Positions 19,212-31,220 of a stretch of DNA of 64,000 nt are shown here, piece after piece; within the stretch, counting starts at the first letter, position 1, and every line of letters starts with the position of its first letter. A program made the translations under genes and the position numbers. The DNA is taken from contig CAKOGP040000280.1 of assembly GCA_933822405.4 (NCBI GenBank), forward strand, positions 1 through 64,000, written 5' to 3'. Source of the DNA: Cylindrotheca closterium. Lineage: Eukaryota; Bacillariophyta; Bacillariophyceae; Bacillariales; Bacillariaceae. Below the pieces are notes generated by a model. The model made no database searches and had not been told where the DNA came from. It was given only the letters and a program-made list of their open reading frames with translations.

Positions 19212-21797
19212 AACTACTATTGGTTACACAACAATCGACATTCCACAGAATCATCATTATTATCGTCATCATCATCTACTACTGCTACTGCTATCATGCC
19301 ACAAAAGAAGAAGAATGATCTCTTGGCAACCTTGAGTTATTGTCGTGAAATGGGCATCAAGAGGCTTCCGCATTATGATTTCGAGCTTACCGAAATTGAC
19401 ATGTTGTCGTCGTTGTCATCGTCATCGTCGTCGTCGCCGCAGAATTTACTATCATTGACACCGACCAGCAGCAGCAGCAGCAGCAGCATTCCGAGTCCAG
19501 TACTACCATCTTCGCCTCCGACTACTACCACCACCACCACCACCAAGAAGATGAATGATCATCAGTCTCCTCACCTTCTATTATTAGCCACCTTGTCACC
19601 AGTGGATTTGCAAGTGGCCAAGCTGGCAGCCTGTTTGGGAATGGATCCGATACCATTGGATCTACTCGAAATTGTCTATGATGCGTTGCTGGCCAACCAG
19701 GGTTTGGCGCCGAAACGCAGCAAGATGGCACCCAATGCACATCTCCTCTTTGATCATTTGGCCCGTCTCATTGGTCAAGGAATATTGGAATGGAAACCAA
19801 TGAAAATGACAATGGTTTGGGCCAATTCACAACTCATTCGGGCGGCGCTATATTTGGTGACACAGGAAGTGGATCAGGAAGAATGGTTTCGAGTCATTGC
19901 GACTGGATTGGTCGATGCCTTGTCGGAACAACAAAAGGAATACTGGATCTACCTCATCGCGGACCTACACAATGTGGCTGGAGTCATTCCGGAAAAGGAA
20001 ATCAAGACTGCGAATGTGGCCAAGTTGAACCAACAGGCGGCCTTACGGGCAATCCAATCGGGATCTTTGCTGGCGGCAGGCCATTACTTGTGCCAAGCCA
20101 TTCGAGCTCTCAAACAGGCAGCAGCGACCAAGAAACATCACCACCAAACCTTAGAGCAATCTCTATATCGACTGTGGATGCAAGTATCTGCATATACCAA
20201 CAATGATGTTGGGCTTCGTGTTGCTTCAAGTCACCTCTTGGTAGAAGACAAGCAGGGCTTTCTGGAGAAACTCATGATCCACCAAACTCAGTTTTCTGGC
20301 TTGTTGTCCTCCTGTTCCATCAACCCGAATGCCACTCACATTGCACAGCAGGGGGCAAATAGATGCTTCCAATTGCTGGCAAGTGATTTGGCAATGAAGT
20401 TTCCAACAAAAGACTTGGTCCAAGGTGTAACCGTCACCAAGGGACTTATGAAACTCAAGTCTCAATCCAAGTCCAAGGCAAGCGTCAAACCAAACTCGCG
20501 TGCGCTAATGAAGGTACCTGTCATGGACAAACCGATCCAACTGGCTGCCATGAAACTCTTGGAAACATGTGCCAATTTCTGTTACCTGGCAGGCGATGTC
20601 CGATTTCCATTGGTAGTTCTTAAGTCTGTCGAGTTGTTCCAAAAGTATGGGCTTAGTATCTACGCGCCAATGGTCCACGCGCTGGTGGGGGTCTTGATGG
20701 TGATAGCCTTGGATGACAGCAAAGCTGGCATTGCCTATGCCAACTATTCTATGACTCTTTGGACACGGACCTTTGAAGCAAGTGCGGTCCAAAAGGCATT
20801 GGAAGCCCAGACAATTTGCTTGTCTCATTTCGTGGTGTTGCCGTGGGCCCACCGTTTCTCGGACCTGCTGGCACCTCTACGAAGGGCTTACGAACTCGCC
20901 ATGCAAGGTGGGGACATCGACATTGCCGCACAAGCGATCAGCAATTATGCGGTGCTGGCATTTTTGAGTGGCAGAGAATTGTCCATTTTGAACAAAGAAC
21001 TTTGCTACTACGTGAATCAACTTCGGCGATATAATCGGTACGAGAGAAAACAATTCATAAAGTGACAACCTGCTGTAGTGTCGAAACCAACTTACCATGC
21101 CGCCTTGGATCTCTTTTCTTTTTTCAGAGTCAAATGGGAAGCCACCTGTCAAATCTGGTGGTACGTCGTTAGGAAACTTCTTCCCGTTGATAGATCACTA
21201 CCAGTTGCTCCTGGAGGCATGAACGAAGAGGAAATCATGACGTATGTTCTTCAAACAAAGGATGAAGACGTTCTTTGCAATTTTCATAGTGCAAAGGCAA
21301 TGCTATATACTCTCCAAGGCAACCATCAGAAGGCTGCCGATAATGCGGTGGATAACAGCGACCATACTTTCAAGACACTGAAGGGGCATCCACTTTTGAT
21401 GGTCTTACCTTTTTACATGGGAATCTCGCTCTGCGAGGTCGCCCAGAAAAGTGAAAATGAGAACTACAAGAAGCATGCGAAAAAGATGCTTTCAATCACA
21501 AAGGAGTACAATAAAAAGGGAAATCCCAATGCTGCACATCATTTGATGGCGCTCGAGGCAGAAATACAGCTAGTTAATGAGGGTCGTCAACACTTGGCGA
21601 TTGCTCGCAAGAAATACAAAGAGGCCATTTTGAATGTTTCAGAGGCAGAGCTATTCCAAGACGCAGCTTTGCTCCACCAGAGATTGGGTACTTTTTACAA
21701 GGAACACATGGATAATATGGAAGCTTCCAAACAACACATTTTGCAGTCCTCTACATTTGTCCGCCAATGGGGTGCGAAAGAAAGTGTAAGACCATAA
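17655..21797 (+). CDS. AAA/STAND-type ATPase with helical repeat C-terminus (about 1350 aa, two exons)
   Basis: Exon 1 runs from ATG 17655. A low-complexity Ser/Thr/Asn N-terminus is interrupted by the assembly gap 17931-18000. The ATPase module has a P-loop GPTQSGKT (residues 243-250) and a Walker B stretch LIMVVDDLQCLD (D453/D454), separated by Ser- and Gln-rich insertions. Residues after about 640 are alpha-helical and TPR-like, continuing in exon 2. The exon join is ambiguous. The acceptor TTTTTTCAG ends at 21127; donors GTACGA (21038, 90-bp intron) and GTGACA (21062, 66-bp intron) both keep frame and give 1350 or 1358 aa. AAA_16-type ATPases with such tails often sit in front of kinase or cyclase domains in signalling proteins, but none follows here. 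The next gene is convergent and 21 bp away. Confidence 0.7.
17931..18000. other. Assembly gap (70 N)
   Basis: A run of 70 N lies inside the Thr-rich N-terminal coding region of the ATPase gene, flanked by ACA/ACG repeats. The flanking frame is maintained with this length, but the true size is unknown. Confidence 0.95.
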
Positions 21798-21818
21798 TCA
21801 ATAGATTCTTTTATTAGG

Positions 21819-23756
21819 TTAACATTCTATTTCTTCGTCGTTAGAATCATAGGATTTGGTGATGGATGCTTCCTGTTCTTTCCGTCGTAACGCTTCAATA
21901 ATAGCGTCTTTTTCTGCAAGTTCAGCTTGCAGTCTGGCTATGGCTTGATGCTGATCCTCTGTCTGCTTAGCAGTCTTTCCGACCGCTTGGTCTTCGCTCA
22001 ATACAGGTAAAGCCAGATTCTTTACCCTGGTTTGATCGAGGCTATTGGCATCTTCAATAGCCTCTTTTGACATGGTCTTACGCCTCTTTTTTATTTCCTT
22101 CTTTTCCTTCTTCGCGGCCTTCTTCTTTTCCTTTTTCTCCTTTTTCGCAACCTTTTTCTTCTCTTTCTTTTCCACCTTCACCGCCGATTTCTTGCTTTTG
22201 TCTTTGGCTTTAGCCACCTTTGTTGTCAGCAGTCGCTTATCAAAGGCTTCATCAACAGCTTCAACAGTATTTTCCAAGTCTTCAAGAGTAGTGTCGTCGG
22301 GTATCAATGCCCGAACTTCTTCCAGGACGTCAGCACTAAGTTTCTCTTTTTGGTTCTCAAGGCAATCGTCGGGATCTAGTTCAAGCACATCCGCATTCAA
22401 TCCATCTAGTATAGCGGTTTGCTGGACCGCTTCGAATGGGACCCCAATTTCCAGAAGTCGAAAGTATTTGGCATAGACTGGATTGTTTCGCAATGAATTG
22501 CTCGAGTCCCAAGCTTGAACTTGCTTCACACGTTGTCGGATCCCTTGCTCCCACTCTTCTGAGGTCATCTTCCGCTTTTTCGGTGCAATTGGCTTTCGTT
22601 CCGAAGATTCATCGCGTGTGGAAGGGTGAATAGCATCATAGTCTTTTCCGTAGTACAATACATTTGTTCGCTGATGCCAAGCTTTTTTGTCTCTTTGTAG
22701 CTTTTGGATCTGATTGACAATAGCTCCAACTTCTTTAGGTTGTGCATATTTCCCTCCTGCCAATCTCTCTGACTTGCAGATGCGACAGATTTGAACTGGC
22801 GCCAGTTTCTTGGTGCAGCGCTTCGAACAGATTTGAATATTGGGGTGTCGCAAGCACATGCCAAAATTGTCCATTCCAAGATTCATTCGGAGACTGTTGT
22901 TGTACTGTCCCTCTATCGTGCTGTCATCAAAAATCAAATCGTCCTCTCGTTTGGCAGCACCAAGGAACCGATTGACTCTTATCATCTTGGTAACTCCTTT
23001 GCGAAAGGTGGACCGTTGTTTAGCTCGGAACTGCATCATTGATTTGTCAATGGCCTTTGTTACACTCTCTGATATCTCTCGGCGTTTCATGATGCTCCCC
23101 ACTTGCTGTTCATTCTCAATCAGTGGGGTATACATAAAGTACTCATTCGCTTGTTCGACAGTTGCTTGCAGTGTTGGTACACCCTGTCGTGCTATGCATT
23201 CTTCTGGATCCAATTCCAATACTAGCGGGTGATGTCGATCGATAAAGCAACTATTCTGGACGTCTTCCATTGGTACATTTAAATCCATCATGGCAAAGTA
23301 TTTCGAAAAGAAAGGACATCGGTTCAAAGGAAGGGAAGTGATATCCCAGTTCCGTCGCTGTAGAATGCGCTGCTGGACAACTCTTCTGTATCCATCATCA
23401 TACGATGCGCAGCATTGGCAAGTGCTGATTTCCTCACCAGATTCTGTCTTCCGAATGACGGGCTCACCTGGATGTGACAAACACATACCATAATTGTCGA
23501 CCCCAAGATACTGTCGTAAAATGTTGTTGTCTGACTCCCTTTTGGAATCGTCCAGAATCTCTGTCAAAGGTTGAACTTTCTTCTTTGACTTTTTCGGTTT
23601 CTTCCTCTTGTTGCCTCCAACCTTTTCTCTCAACGACTGGAATGTTGAAGTACGACGACGCTCTAATACGACATCACCATCGTCGTCAGTTGGAGCTTTC
23701 TCATTATCCTTGGCTTCCTTCTTCTTGCTCTTCTTGAGTTTACTCTTGACCTTCAT
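21819..23756 (-). CDS. Hypothetical coiled-coil protein with a duplicated Cys-containing module (645 aa)
   Basis: Not a family I can name. The N-terminal 65 residues are Lys-rich and likely nuclear or RNA-associated. Two related modules follow. Module 1 (about residues 80-195) has YLGVDNYGMCLSHP, CQCC, then KYFAMMDLNVPMEDVQ and LELDPEECI. Module 2 (about 290-460) has NLGMDNFGMCLRHP, C..C, then KYFRLLEIGVPFEAVQ and LELDPDDCL. The KYFxxxxxxVPxxxVQ segment resembles the short helical motif of the WASH-complex CCDC53 subunit and formins, but this is only a resemblance. The conserved Cys/His may bind metal. A highly Lys/Glu-rich segment (about 515-570) and a C-terminal coiled coil (about 600-630) end the protein. 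It shares a 273-bp divergent promoter region with the histone deacetylase gene. Confidence 0.65.
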   Translation of the reverse strand: MKVKSKLKKSKKKEAKDNEKAPTDDDGDVVLERRRTSTFQSLREKVGGNKRKKPKKSKKKVQPLTEILDDSKRESDNNILRQYLGVDNYGMCLSHPGEPVIRKTESGEEISTCQCCASYDDGYRRVVQQRILQRRNWDITSLPLNRCPFFSKYFAMMDLNVPMEDVQNSCFIDRHHPLVLELDPEECIARQGVPTLQATVEQANEYFMYTPLIENEQQVGSIMKRREISESVTKAIDKSMMQFRAKQRSTFRKGVTKMIRVNRFLGAAKREDDLIFDDSTIEGQYNNSLRMNLGMDNFGMCLRHPNIQICSKRCTKKLAPVQICRICKSERLAGGKYAQPKEVGAIVNQIQKLQRDKKAWHQRTNVLYYGKDYDAIHPSTRDESSERKPIAPKKRKMTSEEWEQGIRQRVKQVQAWDSSNSLRNNPVYAKYFRLLEIGVPFEAVQQTAILDGLNADVLELDPDDCLENQKEKLSADVLEEVRALIPDDTTLEDLENTVEAVDEAFDKRLLTTKVAKAKDKSKKSAVKVEKKEKKKVAKKEKKEKKKAAKKEKKEIKKRRKTMSKEAIEDANSLDQTRVKNLALPVLSEDQAVGKTAKQTEDQHQAIARLQAELAEKDAIIEALRRKEQEASITKSYDSNDEEIEC

Positions 23757-24029
23757 CTTTCCTCTCTGAAAATCTAAGATTGACTTAATTGTGAGTTTGC
23801 TATTTCTATGCTGTCGGTTGGGGAAACCACTTGTTTGTTTGTAGGTACATGTGCATAGTATGAAACGCTAAATGGAATAGTGATCCGCCATTTTTGTTCC
23901 GAACATGTTTTTAATCGAATGCGTCGGATAATATTCGACTCGTACGATTTTATTTTGGAGCGTTGATTTCTGCTTGACACTTTCAACTTCAGCTCTTTTA
24001 CACTTCATGAGATTGTTGCACCTCTAACC

Positions 24030-25410
24030 ATGGGGAAGAAGCGGGTATCATACTTCTATGATCAGGAGATGGTGAGTCTAGAAGATGAACTTGGTCTTCT
24101 TGTTGCGGTTGACGAAAGAGTCTCAACCCTCGTCTTTACCCTTCTCAATATTACAGCCATTGGTATATTTTGGCAGCGCCCACCCGATGAAACCACACCG
24201 ACTAAAGTTAACCCATCATTTGATACTGAATTATGGATTACACAAGCGATTGGACTGCTTTAATCCCAAGCCGGCTGATCCTGGTGTGATGAGTGAATAC
24301 TTTCATGACGAGGAATACGTCCAGTTTTTGAGAAAAATAACGCCCGATAATGGAAGGCAGCATGCAGCAAATATTCAACGCTTCAACGTTGGAGGAACAG
24401 CGGACTGTCCTGTATTTGAAGGTCTATTCGAATTCAATCAAATTACTTCTGGGGCGTCGATTGATGGAGCTGTACAGCTGTGTTTGGATATGTATGACAT
24501 TGCCATCAACTGGTCAGGAGGTTTTCACCATGCTCACAAGGCGGAGGCCGCTGGATTTTGCTATATAAACGATATTGTGCTTGCAATTGTCGAACTTTTG
24601 AAGGTACATGCTCGAGTATTGTATGTCGATATTGACGTTCACCACGGTGATGGAGTGGAAGAGGCGTTTTACACTTCTGACCGAGTCATGACATTCAGTT
24701 TGCACAAGTATGGAGATTTCTTTCCAGGCACAGGAAGTAATCGAGAAAAGGGAGCAAAAGCCGGAGATGGTTACTCCTTGAATTGCCCTCTGAATAATGG
24801 AATATCAGATGAAAAGTATTTCGATCAGCTCTTCAAGCCAATATTTGACAAGATTATGGAAGTCTTCCAGCCAAGTGCCATCGTCTTGCAGTGTGGCGCA
24901 GATTCGTTGGCAGCCGACAGACTAGGAACACTCAACCTCACCACCAAAGGTCATGCAACAATGGTTCAATACGTCAAATCCAAAAGTATTCCAACATTAG
25001 TCTTAGGGGGAGGTGGATACACAATTCGAAACGTTGCACGAGTTTGGTGTTATGAGACGGCAGTACTTGTGGACAAACCTGACATTTGCGACGATATTCC
25101 CTATCACGATTACTATGAGTACTTTGCGCCGACTTATAAGCTACATTTGAAACCTGAAAATATGACAGATTTGAACAGCAAATCTGATATTGACAACATT
25201 CGTACCGACCTGTTACAACAACTGAAGGGTTTGCGAGGTGCACCAAGCGTTGCAATGCATCAAGTTCCTCCTTTGTTTCATCGGATGGAAGAAAAGGATG
25301 CCGAAAAAGATCAGGAGGAAGACTTACATGCAGATGTCCGACCAAAGAAAAAACGTGGTAGGAAATCAAAAAAGCAGCACGAAGCCGAGCTGTACGATGG
25401 GGTTGATTGA
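24030..25410 (+). CDS. Class I (RPD3/HDAC1-type) histone deacetylase (431 aa, two exons)
   Basis: Exon 1 is 24030-24071 (14 codons, MGKKRVSYFYDQEM). The 85-bp intron has GTGAGT at 24072 and ends TTACAG at 24156. Exon 2 is 24157-25410 and resumes as PLVYFGSAHPMKPHR, the conserved class I start. All catalytic elements are present: the His dyad H138/H139 (GGFHHAHK), zinc ligands D174 and H176 (DIDVHHGDG) and D263 (CGADSLAADRLG), and the transition-state Tyr Y302 (GGGGYTIRN). The enzyme removes acetyl groups from histone lysines, normally within Sin3-like corepressor complexes in the nucleus. The C-terminal tail is basic (KKKRGRKSKK), consistent with a nuclear location. Length and order match the family; nothing is missing. 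Confidence 0.95.
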
Positions 25411-25762
25411 CCAGTTGTGTTTTCAAGACTGTGTAATACTAATAACAATAATAGTGCTGAACTAATTCTGGGGTTATTCGATTTTGTCGCTCGACTTCTG
25501 CTACTTTTGATTGACATCCCTTGTGCGGAAGCATCTAGTTCAACTATGAGACCATACTAATGCCTCGACTTGGCTATTCGTAATGGGACCACAGCTTCTT
25601 GGCCACTCGACGAGAATGAGTCGACCTCCATGGGACAATAAATTTGTGCTCTCGATCAAAACCAGAAATTCGTAGTCCCTTCCGATGCTTCCGTTCAACG
25701 AAACCTGCCAAGACTGAGGAATGCAGCCTCTATTTGCCTTGTAGTGCAATTGCAATATCCTA
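25411..25762. other. Convergent intergenic region
   Basis: Lies between the stop codons of the deacetylase and membralin genes. No additional gene or repeat recognised. Confidence 0.5.
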
Positions 25763-27202
25763 TCAACTCGAAGGTGCCGTTCTGAACAGACTCGTATCGG
25801 AGGAAATCATTGCATCAAACGAAACTTGGAAAACTCGGCGTACTCGGGGGGGCCTTGGCAGGTCATGCGGCCCTTGATGAAATGCCGCATTAGCTCGAGG
25901 CCTTTGCATGTTGATGTAGCCGAATGCAACTGCTGGTAGTTCGTATCGATGCCAGAAAAACATCATGCTGTGTATAATGAAAAGGACTATCACTGCAAAA
26001 GCAAGATATGAAAAACCGATGGATGGATTTGCGAAATAGTAGATGTGGAAAAGGCAGAAGAGAAGGAAGAAAATCCTCGGAAAGTAGGTGATTCCGTGAT
26101 AACTGCGAAGGCTAAAGTACAACAACATATCGCAGAATCAGAAGCGAAACTTTTGGGACAAGTGTGAGTGCGAGCCTCCTTACCTCATAACTGTGAAAAC
26201 TTCAACAAACCAAACGACGCTCATAAATAGAAATGCCAAGAATCGATCGCCCTTGTAAAATTCGATCAGGAAAAAGAATTTACCAACCATGAGAGGGCAG
26301 AAAATGAAGGAATCCAAGACATGCGTCGTTACCAAGAAATTGATCGGAAGATTCCGAGCAACCAGTCGGCTGAGCTCCTGTGTGAACTGAAGCATCCTCT
26401 CTTGCGTTTCATTGAGAGTAAAGCTCACAAGTGTCGTGCAGAAGAAAAATAAGAAAAATGTCTGGATCAAAACACTCAATTTTGAAATTGCAGTTTTTAC
26501 AAAGGACTGGAAACCAGATGCTTTGACAGAGGGAATGCGTAGCTCTTGCAATCGTTCAGTCTTGGTATGCCGAACGTATGCAATTTCGTCTGGCTTGTTG
26601 AACACGAGTAGCCAGTTCATAAGAATCGTGTTCCATCCCATTCCGAGCTCCCATGCCAAAAACTGCAGTGTTCCATCCCCGAAGCACTGCAAGTCATGAG
26701 GACTAACGATGATGTATTGGACAGATAGTGATTCGGTAATAGGGTCATCATCGTCCAATAATAGATATCCTTTTCGACTAGAATATGAATATTCAATATT
26801 GAAATCACCGACTTCCCTCTCTCCTGTACAAGACATCGAGTGAATATCTTTGCAATTGGCGTCCCTTTCTACAATTGACATGGTATGATTCAGTCGCGAA
26901 TCCACGCCAAGATAAATGACATCCGCTTCTTGGGTATAGCTTGATAAGCACGAGCTTGCGCAATTGCTCTGGTTCAACCGAAACACAAAATTCTTGTGCA
27001 TGATGATCAGGATTCCAAAGCATAATATGGCACAAAGTAGCAATGCGTGCTCCAACAGCCGCCTTGTCATGCTGGACGTATATTGGAGCCAAAACTGGCA
27101 AACCCTGTGATGCATTTGGAACCAGATCCGTTCCATCGTCGTCTCTGTCGGCCATGTTGGGGTCTCCTGCTCTTCTGAGGTGTCATTCGAAGAATGTCTC
27201 AT
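25763..27202 (-). CDS. Membralin (TMEM259) family membrane protein (455 aa, two exons)
   Basis: Exon 1 is 27202-26184 and exon 2 is 26111-25763. The 72-bp intron starts GTAAGG at 26183 and ends CTTTAG at 26112; splicing gives 456 in-frame codons. Membralin hallmarks are seen: a first membrane segment after residue 50, a lumenal domain with Cys pairs, and a C-terminal cluster of spans. The C-terminal motifs are VLDSFIFCPLMVGKFFFLIEF, then (after splicing) YFPRIFFLLFCLFHIYYF and HSMMFFWHRYELPA. In animals membralin is an ER membrane protein linked to ER-associated degradation; location in the diatom ER is inference. The tail after ELPA is short compared with animal members. TACCGGTA lies 69 bp upstream of the ATG. 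Confidence 0.9.
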
Positions 27203-28422
27203 TTTTTGAAACAGTCGAATACTGTACGATGGTCGGATCTACCTTTGCTTCATAACGATGTCAGCTACTGTACCGGTATCAGGTTTGAGACAAATGCAAT
27301 GACACGACACCGACCACTGTCCATGACTCGTTCGAATGAAAAAAGAGAAAGAGTAGTAAGTTGGGGCATGTCAACTACAGTATTAATTCGAATATTATTT
27401 GAAAACAAAGATTGCGAGGATACTCGCAAGGGAATCAGGCTTTGAATAGATTACAGATATCGTGAACATCTTGACCGCCGAAATGCATCGCTCTAAATCC
27501 AATCATGCAATTTGAGCGAAGAATCATTCAATGAGCTGACCGGAGTCACACACTCTAGTATGTCGCTTGACTGTCAGATCCTATCATGTTTTCACCTCAC
27601 TAACAAACAATCCCTCGCGTCTGACACGACGATGCAGACGATAATGCTTTTGTAGGCAACATTCTGGCGGAAATTGAAAACTCACCCCACCAACAGCATG
27701 ACATTCGGCGAGCGGGTTTTGAATTTGCGGAAGTTACCATAATATAGTACATCTTGAGTTTTCAACACGGCATCACTCTTTTTTACTCAACCGTTTGTGC
27801 AAGTTCACTTTTCTTCCTGCAGCAACAAGTAATCGTCTGGCTGGGCCGGTACCGGTACCGGATGAATTCAGAAAGCTATTTTTGGAGGAACTCAAAACCA
27901 TACAGCAGTGTACTACCTACTCTCCTGACTGTCCCTGCATGTTCAATGTGACGTTTCCGTTTCCTACCGGTACCAGGTAGTTGTTGCCTTTCTGAATTGA
28001 CAACTGACAACTATTATGATCTATATAGCAAGAAACCCAATTTACAAGGAGAGCATCGGAGTCCGGATAATCTGTCGTGGAAATAAGCCCTTCCATAATT
28101 CCCTATGTTCGTCACGGACAAACCATTTGAACCAGAAGCAGGTAACAATATATTTAAAAACTGCTCCATCGCACCACCAATAGCCCACCATGTTGTCCGT
28201 CGGCAAACTGCTCTAACGTAGACGGAAGAAAGCGGTCGAACCAATGGACTCAATAGTGACTCCATGAACGACGGTAGGGCGACCGTCATCTCAGTATTGA
28301 ACCAGCAACCTAAGTCCGATCTACACATATCGAACTTGTGTGCAAGTATACTGACAGAAAAGAAGGCGCCAGTTGGCTATCTTCGATAGAGCTTGAAGAG
28401 ATGACAACACGAATACTATATC
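27203..28422. other. 1.2-kb intergenic region with palindromes and a dispersed repeat
   Basis: No credible gene. TACCGGTA occurs at 27271-27278, 27850-27857 and 27965-27972. The second lies in a perfect 16-nt palindrome, 27846-27861. An 11-nt inverted repeat (AATTCAGAAAG, about 27866-27876, and its complement near 27990-28000) surrounds the third. About 27397-27490 resembles 32373-32468 downstream of the histidine kinase gene. Confidence 0.5.
27271..27278. promoter_or_regulatory. TACCGGTA palindromic octamer
   Basis: Placed 69 bp upstream of the membralin ATG at 27202. Function inferred only from recurrence. Confidence 0.35.
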
Positions 28423-31220
28423 ATGGAAGCACAGTTATCAAATAGCATGAGGAATGATCAAGAGATGATCCTCGACACGAGCAAGAGAAGCACGTCAACG
28501 CTGCAAAGAAGCAAAATCGAGCCCACAAAAAGTTTCAAGTTCCTGTCATCTTCCGCAGAAGAAGAAGCATCTCTTGCTCACTATGAAACAAGAGCAGTGC
28601 GATGCCTCCGTCTTGTAGTTTTGATCGTGCTGGTGATTGCTGCAACTGTTGTTGGCGTGTTGGCCTACGATTATGCTCTAGAGGAAGAAATCAAGGAGTT
28701 TGAACGCAACTTTGAAGCCAACGCGTTCAAGCTAGTCGAATCCTTCCACAACGCCATTGATTACAGGTTGGGAGCTTTCAACTCATTTGCGAATGCGTTG
28801 ACATCGTATTCCATTGAGACTGGAAATGATTTTCCATTTGTGACGCTTCCCGACTTTTCTATTCGAGGAGCGGACACGAGAATTCTGTCTGGGGCTCACG
28901 TCTTTCACTGGCTTCCGCTTGTTTCGGATGCGGATCGAGAGAGATGGGAAGAGTATGCTTTCGAAGAGAGGGGACAAATAGACAAGGAATTTCAACTCGA
29001 TAGACAACAGCGTACGCAGCAAGACAAGGATTTTGCGGATGTCGCTGCCGATGGCAATGTTAGATTTCTTCAGAATAATAAGCAGGAAGAAGAAGACGCT
29101 GATGGTTCAGAGGAAGCAACAGAGGAAATACCTGCTCCAAGAAACAACACCGTTGTAGATGATGGGTCGGGTTACCACATGAAGATATTTAGCAATGGAG
29201 CTTTGGAGCCTCAAGGTGATCAGCCCAATAATACCGGACCATATCTTCCGATTTGGCAGAGGAGGTACGTCGACGCTCAACCAATCGGATTCTCTTGTAA
29301 CTGCGTTACATGCAGCTGCCTAACTTTGTTAATCGTATCCATATCAGCCCTGTAAGCGGTGCAAAGCAGAGAATTCTAAACTTAGACTTCTCCAGGACGA
29401 ACGCTTTGAAAGGGGTCTTGCCCATTGTGCAGAGGAGCAATGAGGCAGTCCTCAACTGGGCGATCGTGCCAATTCCAAGTGGGAGAGCCCAGCTTGAGGC
29501 ATCCCTTAAAATTTCACAATTCCGCAATGACGTGGAAGCGTACTTGAATGATCCAGCTAGCTTTTTGACATACCCAGTCTTTGACGGATTCACGAAAAAT
29601 AGGACATTGGCTGGTGTCCTTGTTGCGCCACTCTATTGGAGTCTCATTCTACAAAACTCTGTTACATCAGTAGAGGGGATCTTCTGCGTCATTGAAAACT
29701 CGTTCAATCAGACCTTCACTTACCAAATTGACAGCGCGTCGGTAGAATTCCTTGGAATGGATGACCTACATGACGAAAGCTTTGACTATCTTGAACTTTC
29801 TGCTGATGTGAACAGGTACCTTCGACGTCACGCTGCTCCCTCCTCTCGCGCCTACACCACAGTGCCACTCAACGAAGACTTTGGGCAATACAAAATCCGA
29901 GTATATGCATCTGCTGTGACCAAGGATGCATTTACAACGAATCGCCCATTGGTGTTCTTGACCGTCGTTCTCGCTGCCTTTCTGTTCACATCTATTGTGT
30001 TTTTGCTCTTTGTGTACGTTGTCGAGCAACGTCAACAATTGGTGCTGCAAATTGCCATTGATAATGCTGAAAAGGCTGCCGAGACGGAACGCGAGCTCAA
30101 CGAGTTCTTGTCGCATGAGGTGCGGAACCCACTGGCCGCGGCTATGGTCAGTATGCAGTTTGTGGCATCTGCAGCAGACGACCTGGCCAAGGAAGTAGAG
30201 TCCAAGCATGGGGCACCAGAGTTTGAACGAACTCTGAGCAAAAAAGGGGAAACGCTCAAGGCACTCAAGGAGGATATCAACATCGTCGATGTCTGCTTGA
30301 CTTTTATCAATGACTTTCTGAGAAGCATGCTTGACATGCACCGAGCCAATGCTGACAAGCTACAACTGAAAGCTAGTCCTATCGATATTAAGACTTGCAT
30401 TTTCGAGCCTATTAATACAATGGTTCGATCTCGAGATGCCGACTATGAATTCATTGTGGACTGCCCAGATGATTTGATTGTCATGACAGACAGCTTGAGA
30501 CTCAAACAAATTGTTTTGAATCTGGTTCGGAATTCGGCCAAGTTCATTCACCATGGTTTCATCCGTCTTCGTGCCGATGTCAGAAACGGGATGGTTTGTT
30601 TGTATGTTGAAGATTCTGGTCCTGGAATACCGCTAGAGAAACGCCAAGCACTCTTTCAGAAATTCCAAAGCAGCCTTGATATGTTGAGTCAAGGAACTGG
30701 GGTTGGGCTTTGCTTATGCAAGAGCCTTATTGATGCAATGGGAGGTGAAATATCGTTGGACGACTCGTTCCAAAGCGGAGTGGTGGGCAGCCCTGGAGTG
30801 AGCTTTGTGATTGCTCTGAACCAACCGCAGGTGCGGCTTGAATCATTTGAAAAGCAGGACGAAAAAGGAACCAAAGACAGTGTAGTGTATGAAATCGAAA
30901 CGCGACAATTTGAAGAAGCGGCATCTGAGGCTTTAATCGTTGCAAATGAAAAGCCCAACGAGCTGGCTCCAACTGCGCTTCCGGAGTCCTTGAAAGTTCT
31001 TTTTGTTGATGACGACAACATGGTTCGGAAGCTCTTTGCTAGGGCCGTGAAGAGGGTTGCCCCGGGCTGGAACGTTCAGGAAGCTGCGAATGGGGAAACT
31101 GCTTTGAGACTGGTTGAGGCAGACGAGTTCGATTTGATTTTCATGGACATGTATATGGCGTCTGTCAACAAACAATTGTTGGGCACTGTGACACACAATT
31201 TTAAAACTGTGCAGTTTTAA
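28423..31220 (+). CDS. CHASE-type hybrid histidine kinase, truncated in the receiver domain by an insertion
   Basis: Exon 1 is 28423-29264 and exon 2 starts at 29348. The 83-bp intron has GTACGT at 29265 and ends ATATCAG. The splice joins to WQRSPVSGAK and gives 904 aa up to the stop at 31218-31220. Order: a cytosolic N-terminus, a membrane segment (about 63-85), a CHASE-like sensor region, and a second membrane segment (FLTVVLAAFLFTSIVFLLF). Then come a HisKA domain with phospho-acceptor H537 (FLSHEVRNP), a HATPase domain with N box (VLNLVRNSAKF), G1 (DSGPGIP) and G2 (GTGVGL), and a receiver domain with DDD and phospho-acceptor D881 (FMDMYM). Just after this Asp the frame enters an inserted element at 31186 and stops. 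The rest of the receiver, with its conserved Lys, continues at 32083. This allele probably encodes a kinase with a non-functional receiver. Confidence 0.85.

Noticed and set aside
29310..29347. ATG at 29310 as a separate start for the kinase half
   Set aside because: This codon lies in the intron; joining 29264 to 29348 gives a continuous CHASE-kinase protein with correct phase.
29766..30341. 191-codon minus-strand ORF
   Set aside because: Antisense shadow of the histidine kinase coding sequence.
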